A stretch of DNA of 64,000 nt, taken from the NCBI GenBank assembly GCA_030674185.1, contig JAPXFY010000031.1:43635085-43699084 (forward strand), in the 5' to 3' direction. The position numbers were made by a program, and so were the translations under genes. Source of the DNA: Monoplex corrugatus (Eukaryota; Mollusca; Gastropoda; Littorinimorpha; Ranellidae). Below are positions 23,223 through 34,149 of the stretch, piece after piece (within the stretch, counting starts at the first letter, position 1; each line of letters starts with the position of its first letter). Below the pieces are notes generated by a model. It saw only the letters and a list, made by a program, of their open reading frames with translations, was not told where the DNA came from and did no database searches.

Positions 23223-23599
23223 TGGTTTTGTGTTTATGCCATGCTCATTTTCGGATCTTCTCGATCACATGATATCAGTGGCGTCGATGTTTACTCCAGT
23301 GCAGAGGCGCTATTTCGAGAAACATTAACTGAAACTGTGCATGATGAAATCTTGAGAGAGTGGATGACAGAGTCAGACTCAATATGCCCATGTTCTGTCT
23401 TCTCTAAAAAGAAACAGCATTGGTAGAAAGTTGGACGTCATTATGTACATATTACGATTTATGATTCCGTTGGTGATGAGCAGGCCTATCGTCAGTTTTG
23501 TAAACGTCTGAAATATGTATGTTCAGAGGAATACATTTCTGCATACAGACTTTGGACTCAGTTCACAAAGTGTTTATTGCACTCGGATAATTCTGTATG

Positions 23600-23850
23600 C
23601 TTACCGCCCAGGTCTGTCAGCAATTACTTGACAGACTTCTGAGCCTGTGCAAAACCCTGTGCGCTGTCAAAGTCTTAAAATGGGCGATTTGGGTTTGGTG
23701 GGGGTGAAGATGGGACCAATGAAACAGTCAGCAGATACCATAGAGTGAAAGAAAAGGTGATATGGGCAGCGAACAGGCCAGTTTTTAATGTTGTGGGCCA
23801 GGCTTGAACTCAAGGTATCAAATCTTGAGTCTGTGACTCAGTCAAGAGAA
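23600..23850 (-). mobile_element. tRNA-derived SINE-like repeat
   Basis: The best-preserved copy of the family. The minus strand reads GAGTCACAGACTCAAGATTT, then GAGTTCAAGCCTGG (B-box-like), AAAACTGGCCTGTTCGCTGC, and near the far end GTTTTGCACAGGCTCAGAAG. Confidence 0.65.
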
Positions 23851-23872
23851 CAGATCTTCTGCAAAAACTGAA

Positions 23873-24084
23873 AATAAATATTTACTGTCAAAATCTATGT
23901 TTGTGTTTGGAATTTAGTGTAATTAGTCAAGTTATAATCCATTGGACTTTGAGACCGTAATTATGATTTTTTTCCCCATGAATAAATATTTACTGTCAAA
24001 ATCTATGTATTTGGAATTTAGTGTAATTAGTCAAGTTATAATCCATTGGACTTTGAGACCGTAATTATGATTTTTTTTCCCCAG
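23873..24084 (+). repeat. 108-bp direct duplication ending at the exon 3 acceptor
   Basis: Copy 1 is about 23873-23980 and copy 2 about 23981-24084. Both share TTTACTGTCAAAATCTATG, TTGGAATTTAGTGTAATTAG and the terminal polypyrimidine run. Copy 1 ends CCCCATGAA, whereas copy 2 ends CCCCAG and runs into exon 3. Confidence 0.93.
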
Positions 24085-24189
24085 ACTCAAGACTTTGAGA
24101 TTTACAGTGAGTACTGCAATAACCACCCAGCTGCCTGCGAAGAACTGCGAGAGTTGTACAGGATCAAACGGTACCGTCACTTCTTTGAG
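24085..24189 (+). CDS. ARHGEF4/9-like: RhoGEF exon 3: DH domain
   Basis: 105 bp, 35 codons, phase 0. Acceptor TTCCCCAG ends at 24084; donor GTCAGT at 24190. It encodes TQDFEIYSEYCNNHPAACEE and RYRHFFE. The YSEYCNNHP string is nearly diagnostic for the Asef/collybistin family. Confidence 0.95.
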
Positions 24190-25838
24190 GTCAGTGCATG
24201 GTGTCATGGATTGGACTAAACACACACACACAAACTCACACACATACACACACACAGACAGGATGCTGAGGAAGGTACACAACCTTCCAAGTGTGTGACT
24301 CTTGACCAAACTCTTGTTGAAGCAATAGAGACAATGAAAAAAAATATAAATGCGTGTTTATGCCCTTTCTATGCTTTGCTAAAGTGCCTTTTTCTCTTTC
24401 ATCATCCAGCAATTGCATAAGTTTATACAGTACGAAATATAGTGTGATGTTTTGACGTAATATTCCTTTTTGAAACCAGACAAAACTTTTTCAAGCCAGT
24501 GAACTATAGATCTAGTTATTTGCATGTGTATACTCTTCAGCCACCAGAGGTCAAGGCCGACAGTATCGTGACTTCGCTTGAGTTGAACGATTAAACGTTT
24601 GTCAAACTTTTAAGTTTTCTGTTTTAGAAATAGTGCTGTCAGTCGTTTCCAGTTTTGGTTGTTAGATTAAATTAAGAAAAACATAATTTGTTTCATATAA
24701 ACAAAAACATGGTGGACTTTTTATGCAATGGTCATTTCCGATGTTCACGCGGAAGGACAATGGTAGGCGATTCGACACTGTCGTCTGCACGAGTGATCTG
24801 AAGAATCGGCTACCAGTCTTTGGCTAATGTATCTTGAAACTGCAATTTTTAAGACAGCAGGGAAAAGATGAGATTTTGTCACTGCATTGTTGTAATATTA
24901 TTGTGTTGTTTAATATTAACGTTCGGTGATATTTCTTCATTTTCACTTAACTTTCTTCAATCGGTAATGTTCCGTCAAGTCTGAACGGCAGAAGTTCGAC
25001 TTCGAGTTGGAAGAGTAAGCGCCGCCAAGTTTTATCTTGCAGAAAAATACGAACATGAAGTGCACCCTTCCTTTCACTGTAGTCCTTTCCCTCAAGTATT
25101 TTGTTTGATTACTCTTTTTCTCATCACTGTTTTTCTTCCAAAGTTCCATAATTCACTATAAGTAATAGCATTTGTGAATTAGATCTATTAACAAAAGTTT
25201 TTTTTTTTTTTAATTAGATCTGGATCTATTGTATCGCCATAGAAAAATTTACGTTGTATGTCACTTATGATACACAGTTTTGGAGAACGATACATATGCA
25301 TACTTACGTGTTCATGCTCACACACATACACACAAAACAAACGCACACTTCCATACACATGCAGCCTTCTCTCTCTCTCTCTTCTCTCTCTCCCTCTCTC
25401 TGTACTTTCTCATCATTATTATTTAAATTAAACAAAATAAAAAATATATACATACTTCGTTTCCATAATTTTGATAACTTCACCTTTTGAAACAATAAAA
25501 ATGGTTAGAAATTACATTCTTGTATCAAAAGGTCAGCATTTAACAAATTGTGAATAAGTTTTAGTACTTTTACAGTGTAGATCTGTTCCATTCTGATATG
25601 TAACTTTGTAAGTGTAACGATTCAAGTGTCCAGATTTTATTTTATGTTTTAGCTCATACATATATACACAAAACAAAAACATATTCCTGATTTTTACGAT
25701 TAAAATTTTTAATTTCTTATCATGTTTTAAAATTACCAGCATGTACCTTTTTTTCTTTTTTCTTCATTTGATGTTCTTGATAAGTATTTGAAGGAGTGGA
25801 ACTCATGTCCTTTTTTTTCTCTCTCTCTCTCTCCTCAG

Positions 25839-26096
25839 GCATGCCGACTCCTTCAAGAAATGACAGAGATTCCACTGGAAGGCTTCCTACTGACTCCAGT
25901 GCAGAAAATCTGCAAGTACCATCTTCAGCTGGCCGAGCTCTTGAAATACACCCCCGAAGAGCATGCAGACTACTCCAATATAAAGTCGGCAGTGGAAGCC
26001 ATGAAGAGAATGGCCAAGCTGGTGAATGAGAGAAAGCGGAAAATGGAGAGCATCGAGACTTTGGCTGAGTGGCAGTCGCTAGTAGATGACTGGGAG
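25839..26096 (+). CDS. ARHGEF4/9-like: RhoGEF exon 4: DH conserved region 3 and DH-PH linker
   Basis: 258 bp, 86 codons, phase 0. Acceptor CTCTCTCCTCAG ends at 25838; donor GTAGGT at 26097. It starts [16 protein letters not shown] and includes [20 protein letters not shown], the catalytic conserved region 3 helix that contacts the GTPase, then [18 protein letters not shown] and DDWE, the linker into the PH domain. One oddity is His in KYHLQL, where almost all family members have Pro (KYPLQL); a single C-to-A change explains it. Confidence 0.96.
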
Positions 26097-26694
26097 GTAG
26101 GTTTGGTTTGGTTGTAGAGTAGCTCAGCTTGATAGTTAATAAATGGATGGTTAGGCTGGTTGAGTTAGATAAATGGATGGCTTGATTTGGTTGGTTAGTC
26201 GGTTGATTGATTGGTCAGTTGATAGTTGGTTGGTTGGTTGGTGAACAGAAGAGCTATTGGTTGCTCATAACTGTTCCAACTCGATCCTTTAGTTGTAGAA
26301 GCCCCTAGCTGTGACCTAACCTTATTTCAGCTGGAGAGGGCAGACCATGCACACTATGCCTGCTGATAGCGGTAGTGCAGTGGAAGGAAGAAAAATTAGC
26401 TAGTTTCTAAATAGTCTTTAAGTTTTACAGCACCTTTTTGCAGTCTGTCTGATAGAAATAGCTTTAAAGTGATACCAAACCTGACCAGATTATTCTAGTA
26501 GGCTATGCTGCTACAGCCTGTACAAAACAGGCTTAATTTTACAAAGTAGAGCGACATTGTCAAGATCTCAGGGTTTGTTTGTTTGGTTTTGGTTTTTTTT
26601 TTCTCGTAACTTTCAACCCTTCTAGCCAAGCTTGTGAGGTTTTCACACACTATTTAAACTGTATTACACAAACTTCAACTCTTCAGGAAGCATC

Positions 26695-26715
26695 TTTCTC
26701 CTCTCTGTCTCTCTG

Positions 26716-26800
<85 letters not shown>
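26695..26800. repeat. (CT)n microsatellite, intron 4
   Basis: CTCTGT steps passing into pure CT. Confidence 0.95.
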
Positions 26801-27059
26801 ACAAGTATGTATACTTCTTGTTTTACTACCCTATTTTTCAGCATCACTTTAGTGACTTCCCATTTTGAGCCACTACTTTTGATTCCTCGATACAAATCTA
26901 CACCCAGGTGTTATACTTAATACTTTATAATAACCTGCAATCCCAGTGGCAGGAAGTTCATATGGATCTGTATTAATATGAAAGTGCCGTGAGAGCCAGC
27001 CATCAGGAAGGGGGTTCTTCACAGCTAGTGAGCTACAGGCTGACATTGGTGGACATCAG

Positions 27060-27200
27060 TTATACGTGTTCTGATGGCCCCCACTATCGCAGTTGTTTAG
27101 AGTGTCATGCTGGTAATGCTGAGGTTGTGGGTTTGATCTTCAGATGGGCCACACATTTTATTTTTGATGGAATTGTCTGAAGTGCCTTGAATCCTTCTTG
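27060..27200 (+). mobile_element. tRNA-like SINE fragment
   Basis: TTAGAGTGTCATGCTGGTAA (A-box-like region) followed by GTGGGTTTGATCTTC (B-box-like), then an A/T-rich tail. Not the same body as the 1.2/23.6 kb family. A weak call. Confidence 0.35.
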
Positions 27201-27424
27201 AATAAAAATGAAGGAACAAAACAAGTCCAAACTGTAGTACTATGCAGTAGGTGACATCAAACATATATAGAACAGCGCCTACAAAATTGTTCCCAGACCC
27301 CATGAACATCCCTTGGTATGGAGACTGTTGTCATTAGTGTGGGGGGGGGGGGGGGGTTGAAATCTGCAAGTTGATGTGTAAAGAACTTGAGGTATTTATC
27401 ACGTTTGGACAGTTCCACCCAGAT

Positions 27425-27688
27425 CTGTCAGCATGGTGTTGTCTTAAAAAGAAAGAAAAAAACAAGTCATCAGCAACAGACATTTTCCAAGCCCTGATCA
27501 AGCTGTTCATTGTTCATAGTGTTATCTTAAAGAGACAAACATTGTCAGCAACATAGATTGCCCTTGAACAGACTGTCTGTTGTCCATGGTGTTGTCATAA
27601 AACAAAGAAACGAATGGTCATCAACATAGATGGCCTAAGGCCTGACCAGACTGTTCAGTGCTCATGATGTGTTGTCTTTGTCCTCAAG
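27425..27688 (+). repeat. Imperfect ~70-83 bp tandem repeat ending at the exon 5 acceptor
   Basis: The GTGTTGTCTTA-like anchor occurs at 27436, 27519, 27589 and 27669, each preceded by a TGTTCATNGTNCATG-like segment. The last copy leads straight into GTCCTCAAG, the exon 5 acceptor. Copies are strongly diverged. Confidence 0.7.
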
Positions 27689-27817
27689 GGTCCAGACATC
27701 CTGGATGACAGTTCTGAGTTGATCTACTCTGGAGAGCTGAACAAGATCAACCCTAACGGCTGGTCTCAAGAACGCTACTTCTTTCTGTTTGACCATCAGC
27801 TGGTCTATTGTAAAAAG
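27689..27817 (+). CDS. ARHGEF4/9-like: RhoGEF exon 5: start of PH domain
   Basis: 129 bp, 43 codons, phase 0. Acceptor TGTCCTCAAG ends at 27688; donor GTAATT at 27818. It encodes [20 protein letters not shown] and the beta strands [24 protein letters not shown] and FFLFDHQ are characteristic of the PH domain in this family, which positions the DH domain and binds phosphoinositides. Confidence 0.95.
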
Positions 27818-28627
27818 GTAATTTATGTCTGTGTGTTGGGGTATTTTGTCTTTAGGTTTGTTTGTTTCTTTTTTGTTCAAGGTCTGTTCATACAAAGTGG
27901 TATTCAAAAACAAAAAGGAAAAAATAAAGAAAAGAATATAATTTAAAAAGATAAAAGAATAAGTAAACAAAAGCAAAGACAGATAAGTGAGTAAATAAAT
28001 AAGTAATGTGGCTGCCCCTTCAAATTGAAACAAATTTTGAAAAACTCAAAATTAAAGTCAGAAACTGAAAGACATGAAATTAAAGTCAAAGACTTATGGG
28101 ACTCATTATCAAATTGTACTTTCTGTCAATAGTAAGTGATTTGACGAAACTATTTCTACAGAGTCTACATCAGTACATGATTTGGAAATGCGCTCTATAA
28201 CATGACCTCTGTATTTGTGTGAGTGTGTGTGTGGGAATGTCTGTGTGAAAGAGAGAGAGGTGAGATTAGATAAGATAATCTGTATTTTTGAGGGTAACAA
28301 ACTAACATGTAATCATATCGACTACTTTTATTTTTATCTGGATTCCACTGTAAGAGAGGCTACAGTAGTAACTTAGAGTGTAAACAACGAATGACGAGAA
28401 GAGAAAAAGAGAGGGTGTATCTGCATGTGTGTGTGCCTGCGGGCTGGTGTGCAATGATGTGTTCTCATATATGTGCTCATATTCTTCTAGTTCTGTGTTT
28501 AGGTACGTGTGTATACATTTATTGGACCATTTGTGAAACTTGCTTTTTGTGGACAACACATTGATTAATTCAAGATGTGCTGTCTACTGTATCCTCTGTC
28601 TGTCTTCATGTAGTGTGATGATTTCAG

Positions 28628-28712
28628 GACTTGCTGAAGAAGAACAGTTTTGGTTACAAGGGCAGGATTTCCATGGACCAAAGTGTTGTTCAGCCGCTGC
28701 CGGATGGGAAAG
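28628..28712 (+). CDS. ARHGEF4/9-like: RhoGEF exon 6: PH domain
   Basis: 85 bp, phase 0 at the start and phase 1 at the end. Acceptor GATGATTTCAG ends at 28627; donor GTCAGC at 28713. It encodes DLLKKNSFGYKGRISMD and VVQPLPDGK, matching the relatives' DLLRRD..YYKGR..MD pattern. Confidence 0.93.
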
Positions 28713-28761
28713 GTCAGCATCCACTTTGTGTCAGTTTAATTAGTTATGAGATACTGTGACT

Positions 28762-28820
28762 GTCATAAGGCCATTATCATAAAGCCACTGTCATAAAGCT
28801 ACTGTCATAAGACCATTGTC
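28762..28820. repeat. 14-bp repeat, 4 copies, intron 6
   Basis: GTCATAARNCNAYT-like units immediately after the exon 6 donor region. Confidence 0.85.
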
Positions 28821-28914
28821 GATTCTATTCAAGTCCATCTTTATTTTCTGAGCCCTTCTGTGTACATGGTAATGCAGATAATATTCATTCAAGTCATTCT
28901 GTGCAAAGGTGTGT

Positions 28915-28932
28915 GTGCATGCTGTGTGTGTG

Positions 28933-28965
<33 letters not shown>

Positions 28966-28976
28966 TGTGTGCATGT
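28915..28976. repeat. (GT)n microsatellite, intron 6
   Basis: Interrupted dinucleotide run. Confidence 0.9.
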
Positions 28977-29161
28977 GTAAGTGTGTAGGTGATCGTTTTT
29001 GACGTCTTGTTTATTTGAGTGAATGAGAGTTGGTTTGAATGAATCTTGATATTAATGTTTATGCCATAGTATTTCTTTTTTTCAGTATTTTGTTTAAATT
29101 CTCTATTGCTGTGCCAATGTCTAAAGCTGTCTTTTGTTGGTTGTTTCTCTCTGTCATAAAT

Positions 29162-29590
29162 GAATGGTTCAACTCTTGTCTTATACTGTCAGTGCCACAG
29201 TTCTCATGATTTGCTGTCGAAATTCTCAGTTCTGTTTTTCACCGTAATGCCAAATTCTCATGATTTGCTGTCGAAATTGAATGGTCAGGTCTGTTGTTTA
29301 TAGTTAATTCCACAGTTCTTATGATTTACTGTCCAAATACTCAACTCTGTTTCTCACAGTAATACCAAATGCTCATGATTTGCTTTCGAAATTGAATTGT
29401 CAACTCTGTTGTTTATAGTTAATGTCACAATACTCCATGATACGCTGTCCAAATAACTCTGTTTTTCACAGTAATACCAAGTTCTCATGATTTGCTGTTG
29501 AAATTGAATGGTCAGCTCTGTTGTTTATAGTTAATGCCACAGTTCTCGTGATATGCTGTCCAAACACTCAGCTCTGTTTTTCACCGTTAG
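29162..29590 (+). repeat. ~116-bp tandem repeat just upstream of exon 7
   Basis: About 3.5 copies. Recurrent pieces are TCATGATTTGCTGTCGAAAT, CTCTGTTGTTTATAGTTAAT and CTCTGTTTTTCACAGTAATA. The last copy ends about 35 bp before the exon 7 acceptor. Several copies include a CTGTTTYTCACAG acceptor-like string. Confidence 0.9.
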
Positions 29591-29624
29591 TTTACAGATG
29601 TCATAATTTCTGTATTCCTCACAG

Positions 29625-29783
29625 ACGCGCAGTACAGTGTAACAGTACGCAACGCCTTCAAAGTTCATGACCAGCAACGCAGCAAGTCCTTCCTTTTAGT
29701 GGCCAAGACAGCCCAGATCAAACAGTGCTGGCTCAAAGCTTTCGCAGATGAACGCCGGCGTGTACATGAGGACAGAGAGAACA
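29625..29783 (+). CDS. ARHGEF4/9-like: RhoGEF exon 7: end of PH domain
   Basis: 159 bp, phase 1 at both ends. Acceptor TATTCCTCACAG ends at 29624; donor GTGAGT at 29784. It encodes AQYSVTVRNAFKVHD and, in the C-terminal PH helix, IKQCWLKAFADERRRVHED, with the near-invariant PH Trp. Matches the RWLKAF/RWLRAF helix of Asef and collybistin. Confidence 0.95.
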
Positions 29784-29969
29784 GTGAGTGACAGGACATT
29801 TTGTTGCTTTCTGTTATGTTGCTGCACAGTTTGCAAGCTCTGTGTTTCATGGGCATGCATGGTGGGTGTTTTCATGTTTCCACAGGCTGTCATCCATCAG
29901 CGTGTCTTACAGGATCTTTAATGTGCATATTTGATACTGATATCATATATGTGCATTACATATGTGTGA

Positions 29970-30445
29970 TGAAACTGAAAATAAGAATTTTATGCTGCTT
30001 AATTTGTCCTGTTATCATGTATGGATGTGAAGCCTGGACTTTTAAGAAATATGATGAAAATAGAATAAATGCAGCAAAAATGTGGTTCTACAGGCGTCTT
30101 TTCAGGGTAAAATAGACAGACAGAAATGAAAGCGTGCTAAAGGAGTTAGCTGTCCAACGTGACATGCTCCCAGAGATCAACAAAAGAAAATTGAATATTG
30201 GGCACATGAGCAGAAACACAAGAACTGGTTGATGACATCAGTCCTGCAGGGGAGAGTAGAGGCAAAGAGAAAACAAAGAAGGCCAGCCAAATCCTTCATG
30301 GACAACATCACTGATGCCTGCAAACTGGGGCTCCAGGACATTACACACAGGAGCAGAGACCATGTTGCCTGGCCATCTGTCGTGACAAAGTGGAGCTCCC
30401 GCCATCATCCACGGTGATGGAGATAGATGAGATGAGATGAGATAT
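29970..30445 (+). mobile_element. RTE-type LINE 3' fragment, frameshifted
   Basis: Contains MYGCEAWTFKKYDENRINAA and KMWFYRRLFRVK, then after a stop ESVLKELAVQRD, and in another frame MTSVLQGRVEAKRKQRRPAK, FMDNITDACKLGLQDI and SRDHVAWPSV. These are successive RTE C-terminal blocks separated by indels. It ends in a GATGAGAT-rich tail near 30440. A dead copy in intron 7, sense orientation. Confidence 0.85.
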
Positions 30446-30449
30446 GTGC

Positions 30450-30610
30450 ATGAAGAGATTAAGGCACTAAGTGGTTTGCACACCTGTTGACCTTGAGGTT
30501 GGAAAAATGTCCACCCTTTACCCCCTGCAGTAGTACACATGCAGGATTGAACTTCAGACCTAATGATTGGAAGTTTGATGACTTACCCACTTTACTACCG
30601 ACCTGTCTCT
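30450..30610 (-). mobile_element. tRNA-like SINE fragment
   Basis: The minus strand carries GTCTGAAGTTCAATCCTGCA (B-box-like) downstream of a GGTAAGTCATCAAAC segment. A low-confidence, decayed element. Confidence 0.3.
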
Positions 30611-30629
30611 AATGGTTTGTATTTGTGTC

Positions 30630-30740
30630 ATTGATTTTGAGGGCCCAGTCCTTGTGCTTGTAAGGACAGACTAACCAGCTCAACAAACTATGGACTGGAA
30701 GATCATTGGTTTGAACCTCCATCAGTCCATAAAATTTTTG
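30630..30740 (+). mobile_element. tRNA-like SINE fragment
   Basis: ACCAGCTCAACAAACTATGG followed by ATTGGTTTGAACCTCC (B-box-like). A weak call based on the B-box only. Confidence 0.3.
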
Positions 30741-31326
30741 GGCCCTGAACAGCTCTCGCCTAAGCATGTTATGGGCTTGCTGGGAAGACGAGGATCACAC
30801 AAACCTCATCCACTTTACAGATGTGCTATTCAGGGTATTGCATAAATTTCCCAACCAACACTGCAGATGTGCCTCTTGGGCACAGATCAGTGAAAAAGTA
30901 TATATCATGTGTGCACAAACACACACAGTCACACACACACACATGTAAAAATCTGTTTTTCTCTCTCTTTCCACTGTTTGATGTGAGAAATAAGTGCATA
31001 AAGGTGCAATTGCAGAGGCAATTCCTGGATCTCTTTCACTTGGTTCAGGTGAGGATAATTCCGAGTGCAGAGACATTATCTTCAGAAACTAATACTGTTT
31101 GTTTGCATTTTTGTTATTTGCATTTTTGTTTGTTAGCATTTTTGTATGATTAGTTGGTTGGTTGGGAATTTACTTGAACATAGGAATGATCTATTCATGT
31201 GATTTTTTTTTATTGTCCTGAATTGGTGTAAAGCATAAATTAGAGTGGAAAAACAATATGGACAACAAGCAAAGAAGTGATTAACTGAGATGACGTCAGA
31301 GAGGATGAGTGACTGTCAGATATTGA

Positions 31327-31640
31327 CATTGTGTGTGTTTCAGACTTCAACATTCCTTCACACCTGTAGCAGGCAGCTGTGTTCACCTTCAATATCATTG
31401 ACAGACATTGTGTGTGTTTCAGACTTCAACATTCCTTCACACCTGTAGCAGGCAGCTGTGTTCACCTTCAATATCATTGACAGACAGTGTGTGTGTTCGA
31501 CTTCACATTCCTCACACTGTACAGCAGTGTGTCACTTAATATCATGCGAATTGTGTGGTTTCAGCTTCACATTCTTCACACCTGTAACAGGCAGCTGTGT
31601 TCACCTTCAATATCATTGACAGACATTGTGTGTGTTTCAG
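31327..31640 (+). repeat. 79-bp tandem repeat containing the exon 8 acceptor and exon start
   Basis: Acceptor-equivalent positions after 31343, 31422, about 31499 and 31564, then the true one after 31640. Units read TTGTGTGTGTTTCAG and continue ACTTCAACATTCCTTCACAC. The true exon continues CTGAAG, while copies 1 and 2 have CTGTAG and copy 4 CTGTAA, giving an in-frame stop. Copy 3 (31498-31560) carries many single-base deletions. Confidence 0.95.
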
Positions 31641-31718
31641 ACTTCAACATTCCTTCACACCTGAAGCAGGCAGTCGTGTCCACCTTCAAGCAAAAGTCCA
31701 GCGGGCAGAAATCCAAAC
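31641..31718 (+). CDS. ARHGEF4/9-like: RhoGEF exon 8: post-PH tail
   Basis: 78 bp, phase 1 at both ends. Acceptor GTGTGTTTCAG ends at 31640; donor GTGAGT at 31719. It encodes NFNIPSHLKQAVVSTFKQK (first residue split with exon 7) and SSGQKSK. It aligns in position with the GF.I.E.Q.KQA segment after the PH domain in vertebrate relatives. A read-through frame continues to a stop but is intron. Confidence 0.85.
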
Positions 31719-31881
31719 GTGAGTTGATGGAATCATTTGACAGCTCTGTCACTATTTCTGTCCGTCTGTCCATCTGTCTGTCTGTCTGTCTGTCTGTTTT
31801 TTTCTGTCCCTCTTCTCCAGTCTCTCTCTCTTTCTGTTTTCTGTTTTATCTTTTTTTCCCTCCTGATCTACATCACTCAAG

Positions 31882-31884
<3 letters not shown>

Positions 31885-31952
<68 letters not shown>
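31885..31952. repeat. (CA)n microsatellite, intron 8
   Basis: Pure dinucleotide run. Confidence 0.97.
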
Positions 31953-33849
31953 CAAACACACTACATAATATTATATACGCATCCCTTTACACAAATATAA
32001 AATGACATGAATATATAACAGAAAATACGTAACTGAGAAATGCTGACATTCTGTTTACACACACTTACACATGCACACAGTCACTTAAGCATGCACAGAC
32101 ATTATGCATATATGTAAGCGCTCACAAACACTAGTTCCAGAGTACATCCATAAAACAGCACAACGCTCACGTGCACATGTACCCCACAAGCTTTAGGCTA
32201 ATATCAGTATTGCAACGTAGAACCACTAGACTTGTCACTGCCATACAGCGACAAGTTGCCTAGAAATACCGTGCTGACGATGATGACGCTGTTCCAGGCC
32301 TGTTACTGTGGTTATCACGCAACAAAACTGATCGCTGACACTGTGAAACTAGAGTGTTCTTACCTGACAGGTATTTTGCCCTTCCCTTCCCACCCTCACT
32401 GGCTTGCTGTATGCCTTGACCCACCTGCCATTTGATGTAGTGTTAATCTGCATGGTGTGGATTGGGACTGCTTCCATGACTGACAACCACATCATACTGT
32501 AACATACATGTAACTGATCATCTGTATTGTTTATCTTGAAGATGGAAATACTGATCTAAGAGGATTATGGCAACAGTACAAATCAGAGACAAATGAAAAA
32601 TATTTCCAGCAAGCTTTGCTGCCTAATGTATGCTTTCCCCTTAGAAGAAGACAACAGCAAGGATAGAGAGACAAGCACAGGCAGCAATTGAAAATACTTT
32701 GCTACTGGCTCAAGTGCAGGAATATTAGAGATTGAGCCAAATGAAAAAAAAAGTTGATATTGAGCCAGATAAAAAAAGAAAGTTGATATACATCTGTGGG
32801 CAAACACCACTTTTGGCAGTATAAGTTGCGACTCAGTATTTTTCTATGCCAACAGAACAGCTGTTATTTGATAATAGTTTAATAATAACTGGTGAACATT
32901 ACATTATTAGTATGCATGACTTATGGTGTAGTATGTGTCATGCAATGGACAGTTTAAAATATTTATTAATATTTTACAATATATCATCATTCCTGATTTT
33001 ATGTTGACCTGATACGCATGAGTATGAGCTAACAGACAATATGGATGATCATGTACATCATATCACCATTTTGTGTCAAAAGAAAAAAGGTAGGAAGGAG
33101 AGAAGGAAAGGAAGAGAGAAACAGAAAAAGAGGATGTCTGAATAGAATATGTAAGAAAGATCTCATGCACCCCTTTAAAAAATGAAAAGAAAAAAAACTC
33201 ATTGACAACAGTGTAACCAGTATGTAACATCTGTGTAATATCCTGTGTGTGTTTTCTTCAAGTGAGTGACTATCACAGCATATAACCACAATGTAATTCA
33301 CTTCTACAGTGGTGTCATATCCTTTGTGACTGATCAGTGTAACACACAACAGCAGTGTGACATAATGCACATGTGATATAATTTGTGACTTTAATGTTGC
33401 ATTATGTATTATTAACATTCACATTGTATTCTGATCCTTCCCCACTTTGTGTGTTGTTTCTTTTGACATCTGTTCACATCAGTTTAGCTTTTAGGCAACC
33501 AAGTGAGTGGATGAAAAAAATAGTGTTGGGGTGGATGGGTGAAGGGTGGCAGCGGTGGAGGATTATCAGTTTAATTAAAAGCCATTTAAGTGTATTCAGT
33601 ACTTATCAAATAAGCAAACAATGAACAACAGAATATAAGAAATTGATGTGTGTGTCTGTGTCCGTGCTTACTCGTGTATGTGTTCGTTATTCAAAGATAA
33701 TGATAATAATGGCCTTCAAAAGGCAGCGTGATTTGTTCAGGTAATAACGAGAAGTTTTTTTGATTTAAATCTGTGTCTGATGCAGGAAAAGTTGGTTGCA
33801 TTTCATGATGACAGTTATGTATAGTGTGACACAAAAACAGAGTGAGAGT
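31953..33849. other. Intron 8, left part: no feature seen
   Basis: AT-rich intronic sequence with no coding signal. The short open frames lack splice-site or composition support. Confidence 0.5.
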
Positions 33850-34070
33850 GCTTATTTAATTGACAAAACAAGATACTGCAACTTTTCAGCCAGCTGGCCT
33901 TTGTCAAGTGTGTATAAAAGACAATAAATACTCAAAATGTAGATAAAAAAACAACACAACTTCACTGCTCTTTATGTATTTTTTCTTTGTTGTCTTTTGT
34001 ATGTGTGACAAAGGCCAGTTGACTGAAAATTTACATCTGTCTTCTTTTGTCAGTTAAATAAGCGCTGTTA
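33850..34070. mobile_element. MITE-like element with ~57-bp inverted ends
   Basis: Left end about 33850-33907 and right end about 34012-34069 are imperfect reverse complements. Both carry CTTATTTAAYTGACAAAA, then the GGCCAGYTGRCTGAAAAKTT-type core in opposite orientation. Total about 220 bp with an A/T-rich centre. The core recurs at 6.07 and 13.1 kb, so this is a dispersed non-autonomous family. Confidence 0.75.
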
Positions 34071-34149
34071 TTGTATTTCCTTCTTTTGAATGCTGGCAGC
34101 CCCTTTGGTTTAGAAATGCAGTAAAGAGAATGGGTTTGGTTTGAGTTTT

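Noticed and set aside
27060..27200. A genuine tRNA gene
   Set aside because: A- and B-box-like strings are present, but I could not fold a convincing cloverleaf; SINE-derived sequence is more likely.
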